A DNA stretch of 64,000 nucleotides from Candidatus Accumulibacter cognatus (GTDB lineage Bacteria; Pseudomonadota; Gammaproteobacteria; Burkholderiales; Rhodocyclaceae). Positions within the stretch are counted from its first letter, which is position 1. Each line of letters starts with the position of its first letter. This document shows positions 45,116-54,990 of the stretch, one piece after another. The translations under genes and the position numbers were made by a program. A model generated the notes under the pieces. The model was not told where the DNA came from, did no database searches, and saw only the letters and a list, made by a program, of their open reading frames with translations. Where the stretch lies: contig CP058708.1 in NCBI GenBank assembly GCA_013414765.1, positions 4,459,553-4,523,552 on the forward strand, read 5' to 3'.

Positions 45116-47926
45116 TCATGATGATCCGTCATGACCGTGGTCACTGATTTCCCGCAGCAGTCGTTCGATCCTGGCCATGTCCCGATGCTGGAGTCCCCTG
45201 GCCCGAAATACCTTGAAGTCCGAGAGGACGGCTTCGGCGAAGGTCTTGCCTTCGGGCAGCTTCCTGTCCTTGTTTTCCGTATAGATGGCCAGAGCCTGCG
45301 CTGTGTGGTTGTCGAACAGATAGCCATGCGCAAGATTGATCCGTATCCAGAGCTGCTGCGGGTCGGCCTCCAGGCCGCGACTGGCGCTGGCAATGGCCTC
45401 CCGTGGCTGCCGGGCAATCAGTTCGATCCAGGCGAGATTTCCTTCCGCTCTGGCCCAGCCTGCCCGGTAAGCCACCTGCTGGGGAAATTCGCGGGTCAGG
45501 CGGGCAAAGATCCCGGCGGCTTTCAGGATCGGCACCCGCGCTTCGGCCGAATCACCGCCGCGGCCACCGAGCAGGATGCCAAGATTGTTGTAGCTCTCCG
45601 CCAGGTAGCTCCGATATTCGGGCACTTCTGGATGGTCCCGCGTCAGCCCTTCCTGCAGGTCCAGGGCTTTCTGGTAGGCCGCGCGCGCCGCCTTCGCATC
45701 GCCGCTTTCGTTGAGCAGGAGGCCCAGGTTGTTGTAGCTCATCGCCAGCTTGTGCTGGTATTCGACTACCTCGGGATGGTCTCGCGCCAGTCGTTCCCGC
45801 AGATCCAGGGCTTTCTGGTAGGCCACCCGCGCCGCCGCCGCATCGCCGCTGTCGCTGAGCAGAACGCCTAGACTGCTGTAGCTCATCGCCAGGTTGTTCT
45901 GATACTCCGGCACGCCGGGATGGTTCCGCACCAGCCGTTCCTGCAGGTCCAGGGCATTCTGGTAGGCCGCGCGCGCGCCCGCCGCATCGCCACCGTCGCT
46001 GAGCAGAATTCCCAGGTTGTGCTCGCTCAAGGCCCGTCTGCTCTGGTACGCCGGCACCTCGGGATGGTCTCGGGCCAGCCGTTCCAGCAGGTCCAGGGCA
46101 TTCTGGTAGGCTGTCCGTGCCGCCGCGGCATCACCGCCGTCGCCGAGCAGGAGACCGAGGTTGTTGTAGCTCCTCGCCAGATAGCTCTGATGCTCCGGTA
46201 TCTCGGGATGGTCGCGGGCCAGCACCGCAAAGTCGGCGATGGCCTGGCGATAAGCGGCTTCGGCCTGGCGATGGTCGCCCAACAGGTTCCGGATTTTTGC
46301 CGTCCGGAAAGTGGCCGCCGCCAGTTCCGCCCGCATCTGCGGATCTTCCGCTCGCTGGTTGGCGAGGTCCTGGTAGAAATTCAGCGCCTTTTCCAGGAGC
46401 TGCCGGCGCAGGGGCTCCGATCCACGCTGGTTGAGCAGGGTCGATTCGCTGACCTGGGTGAAGAAGTGGTCCACGGCTTCGTTGGCCCGTCTGAAGTTGG
46501 CCTCGGCCTGGACCTTCTGGCGTTTCGCTTCCTGCCACTGGACGAAACTGAACACGCCGAAGGCCATGACGACGGTGAAGACGGTGGCGACCGCCAGGAA
46601 ACGCAGGCGTTTGTGTTGCCGTGCCCGGCGCTTGCTGAATTCCACCAGTTCGGCCAGTTCGCCACGCAGGGCCAGGCGGTTTTCAAACGGCGGGAGCGTG
46701 GCCAGCAGATCGGTTTCCAGCAGCCGCCCATGCCTCTGGTATTCGAGCAGCCGGTTTTCCAGGGTCTGGCGCAGGTCCACCAGGTCCTGTTCCAGGCCGC
46801 TCATCCACTGGCGGATCTGCCGGGCGAGGGCGTCGTGACGCAGTTCGTACCAGTGCTGGTCCGGGTCTTCGCGGACCAGACGGTCGCCGATCAGGCGTTG
46901 CAAGGACTCGTCGACCTGGGCATCGCTGAGTTCCGGGCCGAACTGCCGGGCCCGGATGGCGATATTCTGGCGGTTCCCGAACTGGCGGGTTCCCTCGGCG
47001 GTCACCAGGGCTTTGAGAATCTGGCGGGCAAGCTCGCTGCCTTCCCCATAACTCTGGACACGCTCTTCGAGAAAGCGGCCCAGGATGGTCTGAATCTGGC
47101 CCAATTCCCGGTAAGCGTCGAGCGTCAGGCGGGGATGTTCCGGGGTTTCGAGCAGCGCCTTGCGATAGAGCGAATCGAAAACCACCTGGAAAATCGGCAA
47201 TTCCACTTCGCTGCCACCGCCGCTCAGGTCGGTGAGGATGTGCGGCACCAGGCCCTGTTCAAGGGCCACGCCGCAGACCTCACAAGGGCCGACGATCGCG
47301 GCTTCGGCGTCGCTTCTGGCCAGATGGCGAATCCATAAGCGGTTGTGGAACAGGCCTGGCCAATAGGGTTCCAGTTCGCTCGCCCGCGCCAGATATTCTT
47401 CGCGCAGGCCGATCACCAGGCGGCAGTTCCCTTCCTGTTCCAGCCAGCCCTGCACCGTACGGGCGAAGGCCTGGCGCACACTGGCGGGCTGAAACAGGAA
47501 GAATTCCTCGAACTGATCGAATACCAGGACCAGGATCTTGTTCTTTTGCTCGATGACCGCGCGCAGCAGGGCGTCGAGATCCCGTTCCGGTGCGTTCCCC
47601 AACACCCGCTGCAAGGCCCGCCGCACGGCCTCGAACGGATCCTGTGCGGTGCGCACCGTGACGAACAGCGCCTCTTCGGCGGGGATTTCGCTGCGCAGGC
47701 CGCATTCGATCAGCGAGGTCTTGCCGGTCCCCGACTCTCCATACACCAGCAGTACCCGGCTGCGATAGAAGCGGGCATACAAATCGCGGATTTCGTTGTC
47801 GCGCCCGAAAAAGAGGCTGCGGTCCCCGACCCCGTAGGCATCGAGAAACTTGAAGGGGGAACGATGCTGGTCCCTGGCCGCCCCGACATCGGCAAACAGG
47901 ATATCCAGGCTTTCAGGGTCATCCAT
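45116..47926 (-). CDS. nSTAND NTPase with TM segment and TPR repeats
   Basis: 936 residues. SPFKFLDAYGVGDRSLFFGR is the nSTAND1 entry motif, Walker A is VYGESGTGKTSLI (about residues 55-65) and Walker B KILVLVFDQFEEFF. A winged-helix-like region follows (LVREDPDQHWYELRHDALAR). A transmembrane helix (FLAVATVFTVVMAFGVFSFV) lies near residue 450. The C-terminal half has five 48-residue kinesin-light-chain-type TPRs built on LARDHPEVPEYQ---A-SYNNLG. STAND proteins oligomerise on ligand binding, and many are antiphage sensors. The TPRs would be the sensor and the TM segment anchors it. It starts 9 bases after the stop of its upstream partner. Confidence 0.88.
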   Translation of the reverse strand: MDDPESLDILFADVGAARDQHRSPFKFLDAYGVGDRSLFFGRDNEIRDLYARFYRSRVLLVYGESGTGKTSLIECGLRSEIPAEEALFVTVRTAQDPFEAVRRALQRVLGNAPERDLDALLRAVIEQKNKILVLVFDQFEEFFLFQPASVRQAFARTVQGWLEQEGNCRLVIGLREEYLARASELEPYWPGLFHNRLWIRHLARSDAEAAIVGPCEVCGVALEQGLVPHILTDLSGGGSEVELPIFQVVFDSLYRKALLETPEHPRLTLDAYRELGQIQTILGRFLEERVQSYGEGSELARQILKALVTAEGTRQFGNRQNIAIRARQFGPELSDAQVDESLQRLIGDRLVREDPDQHWYELRHDALARQIRQWMSGLEQDLVDLRQTLENRLLEYQRHGRLLETDLLATLPPFENRLALRGELAELVEFSKRRARQHKRLRFLAVATVFTVVMAFGVFSFVQWQEAKRQKVQAEANFRRANEAVDHFFTQVSESTLLNQRGSEPLRRQLLEKALNFYQDLANQRAEDPQMRAELAAATFRTAKIRNLLGDHRQAEAAYRQAIADFAVLARDHPEIPEHQSYLARSYNNLGLLLGDGGDAAAARTAYQNALDLLERLARDHPEVPAYQSRRALSEHNLGILLSDGGDAAGARAAYQNALDLQERLVRNHPGVPEYQNNLAMSYSSLGVLLSDSGDAAAARVAYQKALDLRERLARDHPEVVEYQHKLAMSYNNLGLLLNESGDAKAARAAYQKALDLQEGLTRDHPEVPEYRSYLAESYNNLGILLGGRGGDSAEARVPILKAAGIFARLTREFPQQVAYRAGWARAEGNLAWIELIARQPREAIASASRGLEADPQQLWIRINLAHGYLFDNHTAQALAIYTENKDRKLPEGKTFAEAVLSDFKVFRARGLQHRDMARIERLLREISDHGHDGSS

Positions 47927-47935
47927 GGCGATTCC

Positions 47936-48880
47936 TCAGACCAGCGCCGGCGGGATGGTTGCGGTGTCGCCAAACATCTGCAACAGAATGGTCAGTTCCT
48001 CGGCCAGATTGGCGGCCCTTTCGGACTCGCTGCCCCGAAAATTCCCGCCATGCTTGCAGGCCGTGTAATCGGCCTGGTCGGGGTTCTTCATCCCGTTGTA
48101 GAAGAAAATGTCGGGCGCCTTGCCGGCCTTCGCTTCATACACCAGCAGCGGGTCCAGGTTGAGATGGCGGCCGCTTTCCCGATGGCTGAGGATCACGGCA
48201 TGAGAATCGAGGGGGATGGCCTGGTTGTGGCGGTCGCCTTCGAAATCGCCCGAATTGCCGATCAGCCTCATCAGGCGGTGGCGGAAGACGGGCTCGTGCC
48301 GGCGGCGTTTCTCGACGTCGATTTCGCTGATGAAGGTCAATTCATAATCCAGCAGAAACTCCAGGGCTTCCAGCACGCTTTCCAGGAGTTCCTGGGCGCG
48401 GCCGCACAGTTCCTGGAATTCGTGCGCGTGCATGACCTTGATTTTGTCGTGGCTGAGTCCGTTGCGCAAGGTGAGCAGTTCGCCGAGCGCCTTCAGCGCC
48501 CGGCTATCGGCCGGTGGGGGATCGAAAAAGAAGCGTCCCATTTCCGGGATCAGAACCATTGCCTGGGGTTCGGTCAGCAGCCAGCGCAGACTTTCCCGAG
48601 CCAGGTGCAGCCAGGTTCCCCAGGCGATGCGTTCGAAGCGCGGCTTGAAATCCGCGCGCAGCGCGTGCGGCGGCACGCGCCTGGCCGTTTCGGCAAAGTC
48701 CCGCGCCTGGCACAGGTTCACGACTCCGAGGAAACGCGTGATGGCTTCGCCGGTGCTCAACAGATAGCGCAGCCGGTTCGGGCCGGGGTCCAGACATTCG
48801 TCGGTACGCAATTTGACGAACATGGCCGCCACGGGATACGGGAACCCGTTGATGACTTCGCGAGCATAGCGGTCTTTCAT
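47936..48880 (-). CDS. Helical partner of the STAND protein, HEPN-like motif
   Basis: 314 residues, no close family recognised. TLRNGLSHDKIKVMHAHEFQ carries R-N-G-L-S-H, the R-x4-H spacing of HEPN ribonucleases, within a helix-rich context followed by a long helix (ELLESVLEALEFLLDYEL). The C-terminal third (LDPLLVYEAKAGKAPDIFFY) is beta-rich. Its stop is within 10 bases of the STAND start with GAGGAA between, so the two are co-translated. It could be the effector of the pair; the HEPN call is tentative. Confidence 0.55.
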   Translation of the reverse strand: MKDRYAREVINGFPYPVAAMFVKLRTDECLDPGPNRLRYLLSTGEAITRFLGVVNLCQARDFAETARRVPPHALRADFKPRFERIAWGTWLHLARESLRWLLTEPQAMVLIPEMGRFFFDPPPADSRALKALGELLTLRNGLSHDKIKVMHAHEFQELCGRAQELLESVLEALEFLLDYELTFISEIDVEKRRRHEPVFRHRLMRLIGNSGDFEGDRHNQAIPLDSHAVILSHRESGRHLNLDPLLVYEAKAGKAPDIFFYNGMKNPDQADYTACKHGGNFRGSESERAANLAEELTILLQMFGDTATIPPALV

Positions 48881-49587
48881 CGAAGCACCCTAGCCACAAG
48901 ACGATGGTCGAGAGAATATAGGTGAGGCGCTGGGTTTCCAGCGTGCTGGCGGTACGGAGGGCATCTTCCAGTTGCGAAACGCGGGGTGCAGGTTCTTGAT
49001 GGTATCACCAACGCACCAGCGGGTTTTCAGTGCGGCGCTGAAGGCACGCACGTCGGCCCATCGCGAACCAAGGTGATGGTCCTGGGTTTTGTGCAATCCA
49101 CGGTTGGCTGGATCAGAATGCGGATGGCCCGTTTCCGTGCAATCCGTGGTTGGAAAATGTCATGGTACATACGGCGTGGCAGCTAGGTCGACGGTGGGCC
49201 AAAATGGCTGGATGGCAATTTTCAGCCAGGAGCGGATGGTGGAGATTCTTCTCCAAAGCCAACGCTGACCCTGAGCGATCAACCATAACCGGTCAGTCGG
49301 CTAAAGGGATGTCAATTTCCGCTCCTGACCGAGCGGTATGCTCCGGAAAGCAGTCGGCAGGTGTAGGATGGTGCCGGTCGGGAACCGGCCAGGAAACGAC
49401 CAGGAAACGACCTTCATGCCACCGTGTCGACGGTCGGCTGCTCGGCCGAAGCACCCTAATGATGCCCGCTTTGATATTGTCTGCAATCGGCATAAAGCCG
49501 TTCTGCAGAGTTCCATTCCAATTTGCATAATGGCAGGATGTTTCAAATTGTCCCAATAAAAAGCAGACAATAAAGGACTTAACGCTG
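48881..49587. other. 707-bp region without a supported gene
   Basis: Frames here are short and lack ribosome sites. One minus-strand frame near 48900-48990 reads SQLEDALRTASTLETQRLTY, protein-like but without start or context, possibly a decayed gene upstream of the STAND partner. The right end is AT-rich and should hold the hsdM promoter. Confidence 0.45.
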
Positions 49588-51144
49588 ATGGCAAGCAACA
49601 ACGGTAAAGACAAATCCCTCGAATCCTGGATCTGGGACGCCGCCTGCTCCATCCGTGGCGCCAAGGACGCGCCGAAGTACAAGGACTACATCCTCCCGCT
49701 CATCTTCACCAAGCGCCTTTGCGACGTCTTTGATGACGAACTGAACCGCATCGCCAAGGAAGTCGGCTCGCGCAAGAAGGCCTTCCAACTCGCCAAGGCC
49801 GACCACAAGCTGGTCCGCTTCTATCTGCCCCTGCTGCCGGACGATCCCGAGCAGTCCGTCTGGTCCGTCATCCGCAAGCTCTCCGACAGGATCGGCGAAG
49901 GCGTCACCACCCACATGCGCGCCATCGCCCGAGAAAACCCACTGCTGCAGGGCATCATCGACCGCGTCGACTTCAACGCCACCACCCACGGCCAGCGCGA
50001 CCTCGACGACGACCGCCTCTCCAACCTCATCGAGGCCATCAGCACCAAGCGCCTCGGGCTCGACGACGTCGAGGCCGACATCATCGGCAAGAGCTACGAA
50101 TACCTGATCCGCAAGTTCGCCGAAGGCGGCGGCCAGAGCGCCGGCGAGTTCTACACCCCGCCCGAGGTCGGCACCATCATGTCCCGCGTGCTCCAGCCCG
50201 AGCCCGGCATGGAAATCTACGACCCCACCTGCGGCTCCGGCGGCCTGCTGGTGAAATGCGAGATTGCCATGGAGGAAAGCGCCAAGGGCAAGATGCGCAC
50301 CGTCGCCCCGCTGAAACTGTACGGCCAGGAATTCACTCCCGAGACCTGGGCCATGGCCAACATGAACATGATCATCCACGACATGGAGGGTCAGATCGAG
50401 ATCGGCGACACCTTCAAGAACCCCAAATTCCGCAGCAAAGGCAAGCTCCGCAGCTTCGACCGCGTCGTCGCCAATCCCATGTGGAACCAGGACTGGTTCA
50501 CCGAGGCCGACTACGACAACGACGAACTCGACCGCTTTCCCTCCGGGGCCGGCTTTCCCGGCAAGTCGTCCGCCGACTGGGGCTGGGTGCAGCACATCCA
50601 CGCCAGCATGAACGCCAGCGGCCGCGCCGCCGTCGTCCTCGACACCGGCGCCGCCTCGCGCGGCTCGGGCAATGCCGGCACCAACAAGGAAAAGACCGTC
50701 CGCCAGTGGTTCGTCGACCACGACCTCATCGAGAGCGTGCTCTACCTGCCCGAAAACCTCTTCTACAACACCACCGCCCCGGGCATCGTGCTGTTTCTCA
50801 ACAAGGCCAAGCCGCAGGCGCGCCAGGGCAAGGTCTTCCTCGTCAATGCGTCCCAGGTCTTCGAAAAGGGCGACCCCAAGAACTTCATCCCCGAAGCCGG
50901 CATCCAGCGCATCGCCGACACCCTCATCGGCTGGACCGAAGCGGAAAAACTCAGCCGCAGCGTCGACCACGCCGAGCTGAAGAAGAACGACTACAACATC
51001 TCGCCCAGCCGCTACATCCACACCTCGGACGCCGAAACCTACCGGCCCATTGCGGAGATCGTCGGGGAACTGGCGGTGATCGAGGCCGAGGCGCGGGAAG
51101 CCGACGCGGCCCTGAGAAAGATCCTCAAAGAGCTGGGGGTCTAA
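49588..51144 (+). CDS. hsdM: Type I restriction-modification DNA methyltransferase
   Basis: 518 residues. The helical N-terminal domain opens KSLESWIWDAACSIRGAKDA. AGEFYTPPEVGTIM, SAM motif I (YDPTCGSGGLLVKC) and the catalytic motif IV (RVVANPMWNQDW) are present; NPMW replaces the commoner NPPF/Y but occurs in HsdM. It methylates adenine in the sequence set by HsdS and forms M2S with it. AAAGGAC precedes the start. Intact, first gene of the locus. Confidence 0.95.
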   Translation: MASNNGKDKSLESWIWDAACSIRGAKDAPKYKDYILPLIFTKRLCDVFDDELNRIAKEVGSRKKAFQLAKADHKLVRFYLPLLPDDPEQSVWSVIRKLSDRIGEGVTTHMRAIARENPLLQGIIDRVDFNATTHGQRDLDDDRLSNLIEAISTKRLGLDDVEADIIGKSYEYLIRKFAEGGGQSAGEFYTPPEVGTIMSRVLQPEPGMEIYDPTCGSGGLLVKCEIAMEESAKGKMRTVAPLKLYGQEFTPETWAMANMNMIIHDMEGQIEIGDTFKNPKFRSKGKLRSFDRVVANPMWNQDWFTEADYDNDELDRFPSGAGFPGKSSADWGWVQHIHASMNASGRAAVVLDTGAASRGSGNAGTNKEKTVRQWFVDHDLIESVLYLPENLFYNTTAPGIVLFLNKAKPQARQGKVFLVNASQVFEKGDPKNFIPEAGIQRIADTLIGWTEAEKLSRSVDHAELKKNDYNISPSRYIHTSDAETYRPIAEIVGELAVIEAEAREADAALRKILKELGV

Positions 51145-51574
51145 CCGCAGATGACGCAGATGAACGCAGATTTACAGAAAGACCCGGAAACCTACGCCAT
51201 CATCGGCGCGGCGATGGAAGTTCATCGTGTGCTTGGAAACGGCTTTCTGGAAGGGGTGTATCAGGATGCGTTGGAGATCGAATTCAAGCAGCGGAACATC
51301 CCCTTTCGTAGAGAGCAGTCTGTGCCGGTGCTCTATAAGGCATTCACCCTTGGCACTCCCTATCGCGCTGATTTCGTCTGCCACGGCTCAATCATCGTTG
51401 AACTCAAGGCGATTAACGCACTGACCAACAGCGAATCTGCACAAGTTTTGCACTACCTCAAAGCGACCGGCTTTGAACGGGCACTCCTGATCAATTTCGG
51501 AACGCCCCGCCTGGACTACAAACGCTTCATCCAATCAAGAAACCATCTGCGCCCATCTGCGCCATCTGCGGTTG
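51143..51574. repeat. Inverted CGCAGATG repeats bracketing the GxxExxY gene
   Basis: Left arm 51143-51172 is three units of CGCAGATG (AACCGCAGATGACGCAGATG and on). Right arm 51544-51574 is its complement (CGCCATCTGCGGTT at the end) with about three mismatches over 29 bases. The arms lie inside the ends of the GxxExxY reading frame, giving MTQMNAD at the start and LRPSAPSAV at the end. The same arms recur as a 77-bp palindrome inside hsdR (60636-60712). This looks like a mobile or formerly mobile cassette. Confidence 0.75.
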
Positions 51575-51600
51575 ACCTTCAAGAAGGAGGCAACGCATGA
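51151..51600 (+). CDS. GxxExxY family protein
   Basis: 149 residues. AIIGAAMEVHRVLGNGFLEG, VYQDALEIEF shows the name-giving G-x-x-E-x-x-Y, and YRADFVCHGSIIVELKAINA is a PD-(D/E)xK-like core (D...E-L-K). The family is predicted to be nuclease-like but its function is not established. The start codon and the C-terminus are supplied by the flanking inverted repeats. Its stop overlaps the rhuM start (ATGA). It lies inside an RM operon but is not a known RM subunit. Confidence 0.85.
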   Translation: MTQMNADLQKDPETYAIIGAAMEVHRVLGNGFLEGVYQDALEIEFKQRNIPFRREQSVPVLYKAFTLGTPYRADFVCHGSIIVELKAINALTNSESAQVLHYLKATGFERALLINFGTPRLDYKRFIQSRNHLRPSAPSAVDLQEGGNA

Positions 51601-52664
51601 TAAAGAAACCAGACCACAAGGAAACCTCCCTCACGCGTTCCTCCGCGGCGGAATACCTCACCTTCATCACCGCCAAGGGCGAAGGCGGCGTCGAGGCGAT
51701 CTACGCGGATGAAGACGTCTGGCTCAGCCAGAAAATGATGGCGGTCCTTTATGACGTGGATGTCCGGACGATCAACTACCACCTGCGGAAAGTATTCAAA
51801 GACAGTGAGTTGGCGGAAGAATCAGTTATCCGAAAATTTCGGATAACTGCCGCCGATGGCAAGAACTACGACACCGGCCACTACAACCTCTCCGCCATCA
51901 TCGCCGTCGGCTACAAGGTCAACTCCGAGCGGGCCGTCCAATTCCGCAAATGGGCGACCACCGTGGTCAAGGAATTCACCGTCAAGGGCTTCGCCATGGA
52001 CGACGAACGCCTCAAGGCAGGCGGCACCGTCCTGACCAAACAGTACTTCGAAGAACAGCTCCAGCGCGTCCGCGAAATCCGCCTCAGCGAGCGCAAGTTC
52101 TACCAGAAGATCACCGACATCTACGCCACCGCCATCGACTACGACCGCAGCGCCACCACCACCCAGCGCTTCTTCGCCACCGTTCAGAACAAGCTCCACT
52201 GGGCGATCCACGGCCACACCGCCGCCGAGGTCATCGTGGACCGGGCCGATGCCGGGAAACAGCACATGGGCCTGAGCACATGGAAAGATGCGCCCCATGG
52301 AAAAATCCAGAAATTTGATGTCAGCGTCGCAAAAAACTACCTGACCGAACCGGAGATGGCGCAACTCTCCCGCCTCGTCAACGCCTATCTCGACGTCGCC
52401 GAAGACATGGCCCAGCGGCAGATCCCCATGACCATGCAGGACTGGGAAATACGGCTCAACCGCTTCATCGAAGCCACCGACCGGGAAATCCTGCAGGACG
52501 CCGGCAAAGTCACCGCCGAAATCGCCAAGGCCCACGCCGAATCCGAGTTCGAGAAATACCGCATCGTCCAGGATCGCCTGTTTGTCTCGGACTTCGACGC
52601 CGAAGTCATGCGGATCGCAAGGAATGATGTGGAAAGCGGGAACGAGGATGGGGGTGCGGAGTGA
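51597..52664 (+). CDS. rhuM: RhuM family protein
   Basis: 355 residues. VWLSQKMMAVLYDVDVRTIN then YHLRKVFKDSELAEESVIRK is the RhuM N-terminal DNA-binding-like domain, and YDTGHYNLSAIIAVGYKVNS then ERAVQFRKWATTVVKEF is family-defining. Named after a Salmonella pathogenicity-island gene, it is frequent in type I RM operons, where it may modulate the system; function unproven. GGAGG precedes the start, which overlaps the preceding stop. Confidence 0.92.
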   Translation: MIKKPDHKETSLTRSSAAEYLTFITAKGEGGVEAIYADEDVWLSQKMMAVLYDVDVRTINYHLRKVFKDSELAEESVIRKFRITAADGKNYDTGHYNLSAIIAVGYKVNSERAVQFRKWATTVVKEFTVKGFAMDDERLKAGGTVLTKQYFEEQLQRVREIRLSERKFYQKITDIYATAIDYDRSATTTQRFFATVQNKLHWAIHGHTAAEVIVDRADAGKQHMGLSTWKDAPHGKIQKFDVSVAKNYLTEPEMAQLSRLVNAYLDVAEDMAQRQIPMTMQDWEIRLNRFIEATDREILQDAGKVTAEIAKAHAESEFEKYRIVQDRLFVSDFDAEVMRIARNDVESGNEDGGAE

Positions 52665-52692
52665 GCATCAAACGAAGCCAAGGGATAGGGGT

Positions 52693-53892
52693 ATGAGCGT
52701 GGCGTCTCGCAATCATTGTTGTTTGGACGACTTCACGGCTCGTGGGGCGCTCAAAATCCAGAACGGATTTCCCTGTGGAAACTGGAATGACAAAGGCGTT
52801 GGTGTTCTACAGCTAAGGCCATTCAACGTTACCGACGGAGGACAGATTGATCTTTCCTCGGCGAAGTTCATCGAGACCGATAAGAAACTCGATAGTTACC
52901 TTCTCCGGAATGGTGACGTGATTTTCAACAACACCAACAGCGAAGCCCTGGTAGGGAAAACGGCTTACTGGGCTCGAAGTGAAAGCGCGGTTCTATCGAA
53001 CCACATGACTATTCTCCGTGTTCTCGACCAAGAAGCATTGAATGGACAGTTCTTGGCCTTTTATCTTCTTCTGAAATGGTATGACGGGCATTTCCATTCG
53101 ATCTGCCAACGTCACGTGAATCAGGCGAGTGTTGGCAAGGATCGTTTGGGTGCGACGGTTTTACCGCGGATCGAGCTCCCCGAGCAGAAGAAGATCGCGC
53201 ACATCCTTTCGACGGTGCAGCGGGCGATAGAAGCGCAAGAGCGGATCATTCAGACCACTACCGAGCTGAAAAAGGCCCTCATGCACAAGCTCTTCACCGA
53301 AGGCCTCCGCAACGAACCCCAAAAACAAACCGAAATCGGCCCCGTCCCCGAAAGCTGGGAGGTGGTGGAGTTGGAGAATGTTTGTGAATTGATTGTTGAT
53401 TGCCCACATACCACCCCCAAATTTCTTTCTGAAGGAGTTCGGGTTGCGCGGAATTTCAACATCCGTGATGGCCGCTTCGTGTCAGAACCCGCGTTCTTCA
53501 CAAGTGAAGAACAGTATCAAGATCGTGTACGGCGTGCCGTGCCACAAGCTGGCGATGTCCTGTTCAGTCGCGAGGCACCAGTAGGTGAAGCATGTGTAAT
53601 TCCCGATGCGACTCGACTCAGTCTCGGGCAGAGAACCATGCTAATTCGTACTGATAGAAATAGGCTGATACCGGATTTCTTGGTGTATAGCTTTTACAGT
53701 CCGGTCCTTAGCGCCCACATGAAGTCGATTGCTAGCGGCCTCACAGTCGCTCATCTCAATGTGGCGGACGTACGGAAGCTGCCACTACCTTTACCCTCGC
53801 TCAGCGTGCAGGTTGAGATCGCTCAGGCTTTGCTATACCGTGCGCGGTCACGATTGAATCTTCTGGAAGGTTTGGAAGTTCAGGGTCAATAG
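52693..53892 (+). pseudogene. hsdS: Type I RM specificity subunit, 5' part, interrupted
   Basis: Starts at the ATG at 52693 (MSVASRNHCC). It has the two-fold layout of HsdS: first target-recognition domain, central helix QKKIAHILSTVQRAIEAQER then TTELKKALMHKLFTEGL, and second TRD opening PVPESWEVVELENVCELI and ending LPLPLPSLSVQVEIAQALL. The frame then turns unrelated (LLEGLEVQGQ) and stops at the IS630 edge. The expected last helix LQDLFRTLLHELMTAKTRI is found at 54991-55098 beyond the insertion. HsdS therefore lacks its C-terminal conserved region; both TRDs are present, so partial function is conceivable. Confidence 0.85.
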
Positions 53893-54884
53893 GGACTGTA
53901 GCGCCTTGGCGTGGATGGTGTGGGTATCTTGCAAGCAGCGTTCGATGGCCGTCGTGAAGGAATGGAAGTCGGGGTAGTACTTGGCGTAGAGGCACTGCTT
54001 TTTGACGAACTTCCACAAACGCTCGATGAGGTTCAAATTTGGGGAGTAGGTGGGTAAAAAGAGCAACTCGATCTTCAGTTTCTCTGCGCAGGTTTTCACC
54101 AACGCACAACGCTGATAGCGGGCGTTGTCCAGGACGACCGTCATAGGCAGCGTGGGCCGTAGGGTAACCAGTTTCTCCAGCAAAGCACAGACGCTGAGCG
54201 AATTGATGTAGGTGGAATTGACGACGGTGACGACCTCTTTGGTGACGGCGTCGAGCGCACCCAGTACGTTGAAGCGCTGCCGGCCCGAGGGCGCCTTGAT
54301 CCAGACCCGAGCAAGGCACCACACCACCGACAGGAAGGCGCCCAAGACAAAGTGTGCCGCGTCTACGAAGAACACGGCACGTTGGCCCGCTTGGGCTTCT
54401 GCCAAACGCGGTTCAAGTTCTTTTTTTTAAAGGCTTCCTGGACCTCGGGATCCGCCTTGGCCGGCAGGGTGCCGGTCTTCAGGCGTCTCATCCCGCACTT
54501 CTCTCGCAGGAAAAGCCGCACCTGAGTCGGCGAGCGGCTCAAACCCGTGAGCTTTCTGATCGCATCCACGGCCTCATGGATCGAAGCCGGCGGATGGGTG
54601 AGAAAATAAGCCCCGATCGTCTCCTGATGCGCCACCAGTTCGCTCTGCGGCCGACGGAAATGCAGTTCCTTCAGCCCGGCGACGCCGCCCTCCACCTACT
54701 GCTGGAGGTAGGTGCGAAGCGTCTTGCCGCTCACGCCCGCGAGCCGCGCGATATCTTGATGCGCAAGCCCCTGGCTTTTCAGCCACAGCGCTTCCATCTT
54801 GCGTCGCACGTGGGGATGCGGATGGTGAAATCGCTCGTGCTCTAAGGCGTCCGCCTCCGCCGGGGTAAAGGTCAGTCTCAGCAT
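53848..54884 (-). pseudogene. IS630 transposase with A8 slippery site and internal stop
   Basis: The N-terminus MLRLTFTPAEADALEHERFH then DIARLAGVSGKTLRTYLQQ is the helix-turn-helix part, ended by TAG at 54696-54698. The next frame continues directly (VEGGVAGLKELHFRRPQSEL) to a run of eight A (54421-54428, complement), where a -1 shift gives KKELEPRLAEAQAGQRAVFF, VDAAHFVLGAFL. The DDE core continues MTVVLDNARYQRCALVKTCA and LFLPTYSPNLNLIERLWKFV. The poly-A shift could be programmed; the TAG looks like a true lesion. Confidence 0.8.
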
Positions 54885-54899
54885 CGCAGCCTGTCCCTA
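53890..54899 (-). mobile_element. IS630-type element in hsdS
   Basis: About 1.01 kb bounded by short inverted ends that each begin TAGGGAC just after the TA expected for IS630 targets (TA at 53890-53891 and 54898-54899). The transposase C-terminal frame runs 42 bases past the left end, so the boundary there could be slightly further left. About 90 bases after the right end (54900-54990) match neither IS nor hsdS clearly. Confidence 0.7.
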
Positions 54900-54990
54900 C
54901 AGAAAGCAATGCTCGAATTCTACAGCCCATTACACCAGACAGTTAAAGTCGTTTGTTACCTATTTCAGTATAGTTATCGAGCGAAAAGGT

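Noticed and set aside
49150..49530. 126-codon plus frame upstream of hsdM
   Set aside because: No ribosome site or domain, contains direct GAAACGACC repeats; likely non-coding.
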